64,000 nt of DNA, from positions 14,156,835-14,220,834 of the forward strand of contig NC_134018.1 of assembly GCF_040712315.1 (NCBI RefSeq). The letters are read 5' to 3'. Under the pieces are notes generated by a model. The model was given only the letters and a program-made list of their open reading frames with translations. It had not been told where the DNA came from and searched no databases. Shown here piece by piece: positions 56,494 to 64,000 of the stretch; position 1 is the first letter of the stretch, and every line of letters begins with the position of its first letter. This stretch comes from Castanea sativa. Lineage: Eukaryota; Streptophyta; Magnoliopsida; Fagales; Fagaceae. The position numbers and the translations under genes were made by a program.

Positions 56494-56633
56494 GAGGCCG
56501 TTTGGTAACATTGTTTTAGTAATGTTGTTTATATTTTTTTGAAATACGTGTGGATAAAAAAATATGTGAAAATGCGCATAATATTGTTTAAAAACTGAAA
56601 ACATGTTGTTAAATAACTCTACCAAACAGGGCC
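56494..56633. mobile_element. Tourist-like MITE (140 bp)
   Basis: Ends GAGGCCGTTTGGTA and TACCAAACAGGGCC with TAA flanks (56491-56493 and 56634-56636). Confidence 0.8.
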
Positions 56634-56636
56634 TAA

Positions 56637-58070
56637 GTGTGTAAATTCATAAGTAGTAACTAAATATAAAGCGGGAGGCACAACATAATGGAAACCCCAA
56701 TATTTAGAGTAAAAGTATTTGCTTATAAAATTGTAAGCTTTTTCATTGGAATTTTAAATTTTTTTTTTTTTAAAAATAGAACATTCTCTTATGGTACTTT
56801 TACCATCAATTAAACCCAATCATTAGCCTATCAGCTTAATCCAAGAAAGTCCAGTATAGGATTGCACCGGCCCAACTTTGACACACTAGCAGGGCCTGAA
56901 CATAAATGACGCGGCTTTAATGCTAGCAATGTTATTATTTTTTATTGTTTATTTATTTATTTATTTATTTTTGCAATGTTTATTAGTTTCACTCTCTCTC
57001 TCTGGTTTTGAATTTATGGGACTATTCTGCGCCTCTCTTGTTATCTTCCGGAATTATCAAAAACACTAACCGTTACCGTTAACTTCTTTCAACTTCCTTA
57101 AATTCTATTGCAAACGTTGTTTCTTTTATGTAATTTATTTTATTTTTGAATTTTAGCATTCCCAACTGTTATTGCATCCCCAAAATCACATTCTTGGAGG
57201 ATTTTTTTTTTTTTTTTTACTTTTGAAATTAATTGTTCAAGGAAACTGTTAATCTTCAAATGGGTTCTTGTAATTACTGCTTTGATACACTGTTTCATAG
57301 CTGGCTAGTTCATTTGTGAGACATGTTTTGTAGTGATTGCGTGTGATGAACTTTCGAATTGCACTGTATATTTTTTTTAGGTTGTGTAATTAGTTTAACT
57401 CTAGGAACTTGATTTTGTTTTTTTGTCACAGATTGTTATTAAATTTGATTTATGGTGGTACTTTTAAATACTAATATATCAGTGCATTTGATTGCCATTT
57501 CAAATGGGTTTATCTTGTCTTTTTTAGCATTTGATATAAATTATTATTATTATTATTATTTGTTGAGATGAAATTTGATTGTTGGGTTCAATGCCTATAA
57601 TGAGCTCTAGTTCACACATAAGGAGAGGAGGATAAATGTGAAGAAATACATATAACTACTTATTCTTTTAATTCAATGAAGCCTCATGGTTCAACTTCTA
57701 CTTATTCTTATTATTGTCAGCATTCTTTTTCTCCTTACAAGTCTATATACAAATAGACTTGATGTTATGCATCCTTGCGTCTTTCTCACAAAGCCTCCAA
57801 TCCTATTCATTCACTAGTTATAATTGCAAAAGATGGAACCGAGAGTTTCCTTTATTCTATCTTTGATTGGTGGCACCTCTGACTTTTATGAATGTATTTC
57901 ATTTCATGGATAATTTTTTCTTATATATATGTTAACGCTCATGTCTCAAAATCTTAATTTTCAGTATAATCTATTTTTGTTTGTTTGTTTTTGGAGGCAT
58001 GCCAGCCCTTCTGGAACACAAATAATCAAATATAATACACCCATTTCCCTGCAGATGAGATCTTTCTTGC
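56637..58070. other. Intergenic spacer between duplication copies
   Basis: AT-rich. A TTTA run lies near 56945 and an (ATT)n run near 57540-57560. No coding or RNA gene signal was recognised. Confidence 0.5.
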
Positions 58071-58378
58071 CAGTGTAAATCAGTATTTGACGAAAATGGC
58101 TCAAGGGAAAAGTCAAGGTATCATTATGTTCGTATCCCATGTATATATCATGACCCTAGTCGCTTTCACTCAAAGATAACCAGTGATTGGTACATACAAA
58201 GTCAGAATCTTCTTAACTTTTGCTACTCTTTTGACCAACATCATTTGCCTGGCATGATCAGACCGTCTAATACAACCATCAATGGTTGTCATTTCTATCA
58301 ATGCTGCACCTGTACACGTATCCATTAACAACTCAACAAAAGGTAAAAATATGTATTTCATTGCGTAACAGTATGTGA

Positions 58379-58450
58379 GCCTCTATAGCTCAGTGGTAGA
58401 GCGTCAGTCTTGTAAACTGAAGGTCTGTAGTTCGATCCTGCATGGAGGCA
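58379..58450 (+). tRNA. tRNA-Thr (anticodon UGU), second copy
   Basis: Identical over all 72 bases to 36299-36370, with about 300 bp of well-conserved upstream sequence and about 100 bp downstream. The cloverleaf is complete, with anticodon TGT in loop CTTGTAA, and A and B boxes intact. The flanks carry substitutions and indels while the gene carries none, consistent with selection on both copies or recent conversion. Confidence 0.96.
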
Positions 58451-59322
58451 ATTTTTTGATGTTTCATTTTTCAAAGAAATCTCTTTTAAGTTTTATCTAC
58501 AAAATAGGAATTTTTTAAAGGTTCCCAGTGATTACTTCTATAATTACGGGTTAAGTTCTTTTTCTGTAGGCTTGATTATATATCTATTTATACTATTAAT
58601 AATATGATTCTTTATTTGGTTTTTAACGTACTAAAATATCCTTACACAAATTCTTAAACTCTCTAAAATACTTTTATTTTTTATTTCAATAATTTTAAAT
58701 TTAAAAACACAATTTGATGAAAAGAGTAATTTACTATTTTTAGAAGAGTTTCTAAGTTTTAGGCTTTCAAACTTTTATCAAAATCTTAAAAATTAAGAAA
58801 CTATCTTTATCGATCTTACTTTTAAACATTATTTCACTAAATCTTAAAAAAAAAAAGAGCCTTATTAAATAAATAAAAATTGAGTTTGCACAACATGTTT
58901 TGATAGTTTATCAAGAATCCCGTATTATTTTGCTAAAAGTTATTACCTAACTTCCCTTTTTAGGATATCAATTTCATATGTTCTTTACATCCCAGAAATT
59001 TGAGCCACAGACTTTTTTTTTTTTTTTTTTGAAATTGGGGAAATAGATAAGGGCATTCATAAAAAAGAAGAAGATATATATAGGGTGGAATAGATTGTTT
59101 GGTTAGTTATGTATAAAATTATCTAATTGTAGTAGATAAATATGATTTTCTTTTAAATTAGAATGTTATATTTATCTTTTAAACTTTCTTTTTTATATGT
59201 CTTGATGTTGAATGATAAAAAAGAAAAAGAAAAAGAAAAAGAAAATGATTATTTTTCAAAAAAAGTGTTGAATAATAAAGGAGGTTGAAACAATCTTCTT
59301 ATTATGGGAAATTTCACTTTAA

Positions 59323-60922
59323 CGCTTTATTTGTTTTAGCATTAATGCTTTTTGAAAAATAAATCATTTTTCATAAAGCATTTTTTTGAAATCTATCTTG
59401 ATGATGCCGAAGAAATCACCAGTAAGCTGCGAGTACTCCTCCGATTGAAGCAACACCTGCGAAGAGAAAGTAGGTGATCGACAGAGAGCACCGGTGTGGT
59501 GCCGGCCAAAGACCCTCCGACGATCAAGTTAGAGTCTTTAAAACAACCCTAGAGTGCCAGAGTTGAGGTAATAGTGCGTACCTTTGGGTCATGAGGGTCT
59601 TGGGGTATATATAGTGGTATGAGGCCGAAATATGCGCCTTGGTGAAGAAGTACTTTCCTTTTTAAAAGAGTAATTCGCGGATCTTTGCCTATTGTATTGA
59701 GCCCTTTCCTTATAGGAATCTTCTTGACTAAAGTCGAACGTGTAGCGCAAGAACTTTCCTTATATTCACATAAGCAGAAGTCAAGATAGGCTAAAAATGA
59801 AAGTTGGATTACTCCTTCAGCCTTCACTTGCCAAGGTCGTCAGCCCACGTGTACCTCCTATACTGTCGTCAGTTTACGTACGCCAACGTGATCCGTCAGC
59901 CAAGGACGTCAGCCAAAGACCTTACAGCCAAGGTCGTCACCCCTGACTCGTCCACGTGATCCGTCAGCTTAACGTTGCTGCGTAAGGGGCATGGCTATGA
60001 ATGCTAAAAAGGTGGCATCCTAATGAGCCTGGCTGACGGGTTGCGTGTTCCTCTCAGCATTCTTAAAAACGTCACTATCATATCTCATTTCCTAGTGTTT
60101 AGTAATGACCTCAAAAATGAGCTTGAGAACATTTTCTCATGTTTGGTATGCATAACTTTTTATTCTTTTTCTCCCTTTCCTTGGCATATGGCACACTATC
60201 AATAAATTACTTATGCTATTTAATTGTCTACTCTTTTTGCTGGAAAACTAATTTTCTACTCAGTTCAACCACAAATCTTCAATATTTCTAGTTACTCCAT
60301 ATGGTAAATATGTTGTTTCGATAAACTATTTCTACTTCCCACTAAAATCATTAACGGAAATTTAGTAACAAAAGAATAGTTTAATCCCACATGGATGTGT
60401 TACTAAAGCAAGATACATGGATGAGTAAATATGAGGTTACGTAAATATTAATACTAACTTTTGGTTATAGAAATATTAGCCCAAAAACAGCCAAATATTT
60501 TTTGACGGGAAAAACAGCCAAATATTAATACAATACAACAACAAATATTACTCAAAAAATACTCTACATAATGTATTTGCAACGCTAGCCCATACACATC
60601 CAACATGTACAAATCAAAATCAAATAAAGATTAGAGAGTTGAACCCAACCTATAAAAAATTAAATACTCTACATAATGTATCTACAGACAAAAGAAGGTA
60701 ATATTTATAGGAGTTATGTGACACGTGAGAAAGAGATTGTTTTCCTTTTTTTTTTCTTTTTTTTTTTGGAAAACAATTTATAGAAAATAAGCCTTATATT
60801 TATTAGAGTTTTTTATTAATTAAAAATAGTTTTCCGTTGACTAATTTTTTATATGGTACCAAATATTAGAAAATGTGAAAAACTATTTTCACAGAAGGCT
60901 TTCCAATAAAATAAACAAATTG
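59323..60922. mobile_element. PIF/Harbinger-like TIR element (copy 3)
   Basis: CGCTTTATTTGTTTTAGC to TAAACAAATTG with TAA on both sides (59320-59322 and 60923-60925). Net length without the solo LTR is about 913 bp. It shows the intact left end that the left duplication copy has lost. Confidence 0.85.
59399..60080 (-). mobile_element. Gypsy-type solo LTR (682 bp, reverse)
   Basis: TGATGATGCCGAAG to GTCACTATCA with a perfect 5-bp target duplication TATCT (59394-59398 and 60081-60085). A TATATATA box on the minus strand lies at 59606-59613. It carries repeated CGTCAGCC words at 59838-59990. Layout and ends resemble the LTR at 61722-62302. Confidence 0.9.
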
Positions 60923-61192
60923 TAAAGGATAGTTTTTTTTTCTTTTTTTGAGAAAGAAGTGTAAAGGTTAGTTTAACTTGCCGAAAATGAGTGCATTTAT
61001 GTTGCTTGTTTTGAACACTTGCCTTGATCAATTTGTTTTAATTAACTTATGGGATAGTCAAGACTATGTATCTGTTAAAAAGACAAAAATAATTATAGTC
61101 AATGATGATTATACTGTGTTTCTTTGTTGGTGACTTTGTTTTTTGATTTGACGTTAGCTCATAATAAATGAGCAATAATTAAATTGACACAA

Positions 61193-61218
61193 CTCTCTCT
61201 CTCTCTCTCTCTCTCTCT
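61193..61218. repeat. (CT)n microsatellite
   Basis: About 13 CT units. Confidence 0.95.
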
Positions 61219-61721
61219 TAAAGAGTAAGGTTTGTATGCAACCTAGATTGCAAGAATTTGTATGCAATCCACTACGTGGTAGTTTATGTGCAATTCACTA
61301 AGTTATATGATTCATTAAAAATGTAATGTGACTATAAGTACACTTGGACTTTTTTTTAATCAAAACCTAGTGGGTGGCATAAAAATTCCTTCAATAAAAA
61401 CCTTTTCCTAGATTTTTTTTTTAAAGAAATTTTCCTAGATTATATATATACATACATAAACATAGTCCAACTTTCTGCTACCGAATTCTTTAATTATATC
61501 AAACTATAACTAAAATGAATTTTAAGTTTATCTTTTAACACTTATGCTTAAGTGTTATTTTATTGTTTTAATAAAAATAGGAGTATAGTGAAGTGTGAAG
61601 ATGGGGGTATGTATGAGTACGAATGGCAAGAAAACCCCAACTGCGGGTTCCCAACCTGACCCTATTAGGTCGGGTTTTACTCGACCTGCGAAGCAAATGG
61701 GGCGAATTCATGTTTTATAAA

Positions 61722-62302
61722 TGATGATGGTGGAAAATCATTAGGCCGAAAGGCTTTGAACTACGGTGATGGCTTAATGACTTGAAAAGAAAGAAAGGAC
61801 TGTCAAGGATGATTGGTGTAACCCAGCCAAGAACCCTTCGACGGATACGTCAGTTTTCTCTCTAAAACACTAGGATGGGAAACTTTGAATGATTGAACTT
61901 ACCTTGGGTGAATGTGACTTGATTCTTTTATAGAAAGTTAGGAGTGGGTCTACTTGTTCGGATTCACTACCATCATGGGAGATGTGTGGAGTTAATGGAG
62001 AAAATGGAGAACGTGGAGCGGATTACGGGGATTCCTCTCCATGTTTTAGGAATGGTTCATCATGGTTTGATTATATTGAACCTTTAAAAAGTTCTTTTAA
62101 AATTCACTAAGTGTCGTCTGGTCATCCATGCCCTTGGGTCATGGACGACTATCCTAAAATTGGATGATCTCGTTACCCATGGACGAATCCTATTCATGCT
62201 CGTGATGCTTCTGTTGGGTTTCTTTCCTCGCAAAACCTTTTGGACATGGTTTGGTCATGGACGACCACTATGGATGAACTAACTTTAATTTGAACCCTAT
62301 CA
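61722..62302 (-). mobile_element. 3' LTR of a second gypsy element (reverse)
   Basis: TGATGATGGTGG to GAACCCTATCA (581 bp). The ends match those of 59399-60080. On the minus strand a CTATAAAAG box lies at 61927-61935 and a polypurine tract directly precedes the LTR. The other LTR would be beyond the window's right end. Confidence 0.75.
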
Positions 62303-62316
62303 GTTGCCCCCTTATC
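62303..62316 (-). promoter_or_regulatory. Polypurine tract of the second gypsy element
   Basis: On the minus strand GATAAGGGGGCAAC ends directly at the TGATAG start of the LTR. Confidence 0.7.
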
Positions 62317-62538
62317 CTTGTGTCATCCATGTTACTGTTGGCTTAACACATGATAAGTTTTCATTGGTTGAAGGATTCTCCAGGTGGCATGTCAGGGTGA
62401 TCTAAAATCAGACGTTTAAGATGTTGACACATGGCATAATCCTGATGGCTTACCAGTTGTGTCATTTTTTTCTTCAAAAAATTGCCACGTGGCGCATTCT
62501 AATTGGTTCACGTCGTTTCAATGTCCCACCCTACTGAC

Positions 62539-62546
62539 TATAAATA
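62539..62546 (+). promoter_or_regulatory. TATA box of the antisense gene
   Basis: TATAAATA on the plus strand, 164 bp upstream of the candidate ATG at 62710 and followed by a CT-rich leader. It drives in the direction opposite to the element's own LTR. Confidence 0.6.
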
Positions 62547-62709
62547 GGGCAATCTCTCCTACCCTTTCACATTTCTTATATTTTCTTCTCTGACATTAGT
62601 CGTCCTGCACCTCGTCTAGAAGTATCCTTTCATTCTTAGTCATCCTCGCTTAGAATTAGGTATCATCTTTTCCTCGTCTATAGGTTTTTCTTTAGAATTC
62701 TTTTCAAAA

Positions 62710-64000
62710 ATGTTTGAGATAGTAGTGTCTTCATCTGTTGATAATGACGAAAGGGAGATAGACGAATATCAAGACTAGAATTATGGTGTGATAGTAGTGG
62801 AGACAATAGTAGTAGTGATAGTGGCTTTTTAGATAAGCAGTACTCGTTTGGGGTCCCTCGGGTTCCTTTAGAGGTTCAAAGGAGGAGTTAAGGTGAAGGA
62901 CGACATCAAGGTCGTCTGTTGGTCCATCCACTAGTGTCCCAGCATCCATCCCCTCCCCAAGTGAGGAGGAGGATATTTTATATTATTGTGCCGTAGGTAT
63001 TTCTTCAAAAATAGATGAGAAAAAAGCTTTATTCACTTAGGGGTAAATATCAAATTCCTAATGAGCTTAACCCCCGTCTAGCCATCCCTAGTGAATGATG
63101 TTGTATTCCAAACTTTGGGGTAGGTATATATGAGGCTTACTTGTTAGGGGGTCTTAGGTTACCTCTTAATGCATTTTCTAGGGAGATCCTCCATAGGCTG
63201 GGTATAGGTATGAACCAACTTAACCCCAACGCATGGAGACTCATTGTATCCATGCAAGTGTTATAGAGAGAGACCTTTGATGGGAACCATCCTCTTATTG
63301 TGGATGAGTTCTGATATTGTTATAAAACTTCTAAAATAAGCCAATCCATAGGTTTTTATTAATTTTTAGCCAAAGGTTCTTGCTGTAGGTTGATAAGGTC
63401 CCTTCCTTCATCTGATAGGAGGTGGAAGACGGGGTTCTTCTTCATCTTAGGGTTTTGGGCAGGGAGCCCTATTGAGGTAGGTAAGGACCCATTCCTTTCC
63501 TACTTTGGTGAGATGGGTCGTCTACATCTTGAGGGTACATTGTTTTCTATTGCTTGTCTTACTTGTTTTATTATATTTATCTAGCTTTATTATTATTATT
63601 TTTTCAGCTATAAGGTGACCCTCTTTGACCAGATTCTTCCTAGACTGCATCCAATGAGCACGCTCATTTGTAGATAGAACCTTTCACTTTTTGGTGACAC
63701 TTCGCGGTCTAGCGAGTTAGGGACTTGGACCCGAGCCTACTAAAGAAGCACTAGCCCACGAGCTTATGACCCGTCGATGTAAGTTTTTTTTTACTGCACT
63801 TTGGCTAGTTAGTCTGTCCAGACTCTAATGAGTCCTTTATATATATATACTTGTGTGTGTGTGTAGGAATGACAACCATGAAAGAGAACAAAGGGAAAGG
63901 TATTGTTGGTGATGAGGTTGTACAGTTTGGGGACGAGGCTCTTGACCAAACTCGTCCTCCCACCTCATCCATAGTGAAGCCCATCGCTTTAACCTCATCG
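62710..64000 (+). pseudogene. Antisense extra gene of the second gypsy element (PF04195-like)
   Basis: The candidate ATG at 62710 opens MFEIVVSSSVDNDEREI and stops at 62776. The main conserved part is in another frame at 63036-63535: KYQIPNELNPRLAIPSE, LGGLRLPLNAFSREILH, LNPNAWRLIVSMQVL, and RWKTGFFFILGFWAG. These resemble the PF04195 putative gypsy-type transposon family. In-frame stops occur near 63096, 63264, 63312 and 63360. Two GT-AG introns are predicted: 63535-63607 (GTACAT to TTTTTCAG) and 63779-63866 (GTAAGT to TGTGTAG). The last piece opens MTTMKENKGKGIV and runs off the window. Non-functional copy; role of the family unknown. Confidence 0.78.

Larger units (their letters stand above)
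58071..61616. repeat. Segmental duplication, right copy (compact)
   Basis: Collinear with the left copy: tRNA block, TTAAATTTAAAAACACAATTTG block (58690), GAAATTGGGGAAATAGATAAGGGC block (59030), TIR element, and the GCTTGTTTTGAACACTTGCC block (61000). Only one solo LTR was added here (59399-60080). It lacks the 36500-49520 segment, the hAT element, the CAA-flanked MITE and the LINE tail of the left copy. Confidence 0.82.

Overview
This window is nuclear intergenic DNA of a flowering plant, most likely a woody eudicot. The evidence is AT-rich spacers, SIRE-like Ty1/copia and Tat-like Ty3/gypsy retrotransposons, an endogenous caulimovirid fragment, many Tourist-like MITEs, tRNA-derived SINEs, a single intact plant protein gene (DUF538) and two nuclear tRNA-Thr(UGU) genes. 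It is not a bacterial or phage region, and there are no operons.

Layout. 1-6973: 3' part of a degraded copia element (gag remnants, CCHC knuckle, no pol, polypurine tract, 3' LTR), broken by a copia solo LTR (549-1947) and by an antisense pararetrovirus piece (about 4094-5560, with a Met-tRNA primer site and a TATA box). 7685-8965: two MITEs. 9352-18690: a tandem duplication of about 2 kb. Its first copy took in a SINE, a TIR element inside the SINE, and a copia solo LTR with another solo LTR inside it. A 5'-truncated LINE (14332-16815) sits at the junction, and the second copy gained a 178-bp tandem repeat. 18700-32500: AT-rich spacer with MITEs, SINEs, a perfect 26-bp hairpin and the DUF538 gene (25178-25660, minus strand). 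32576-33893: a hAT MITE with an 8-bp target duplication, then a long-inverted-repeat element.

35987-61616: a second segmental duplication, each copy carrying an identical tRNA-Thr gene (36299-36370 and 58379-58450). The left copy is inflated from about 3.5 kb to 20 kb by a complete 12.1-kb Tat-like gypsy element (36860-48958), a MITE (49918-50198), and a nest of a TIR element holding a hAT element, a copia solo LTR and a gypsy solo LTR. It also holds a reverse Tat-type solo LTR and a LINE tail. The right copy gives the empty sites that prove several of these insertions. 61722-64000: the 3' LTR end of another minus-strand gypsy element, again with an antisense gene.

The most interesting biology is the antisense gene carried by both gypsy elements between pol and the 3' LTR. 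It looks like the PF04195 'putative gypsy type transposon' family, has its own TATA candidates, and contains GT-AG introns that can persist because the element's own genomic RNA is the opposite strand. The gypsy element also carries a dimeric 151-bp tandem array. Disagreements between its two LTRs and between array units gather at CTG/CAG/CCG triplets, which suggests consensus error rather than true decay in part of this sequence.
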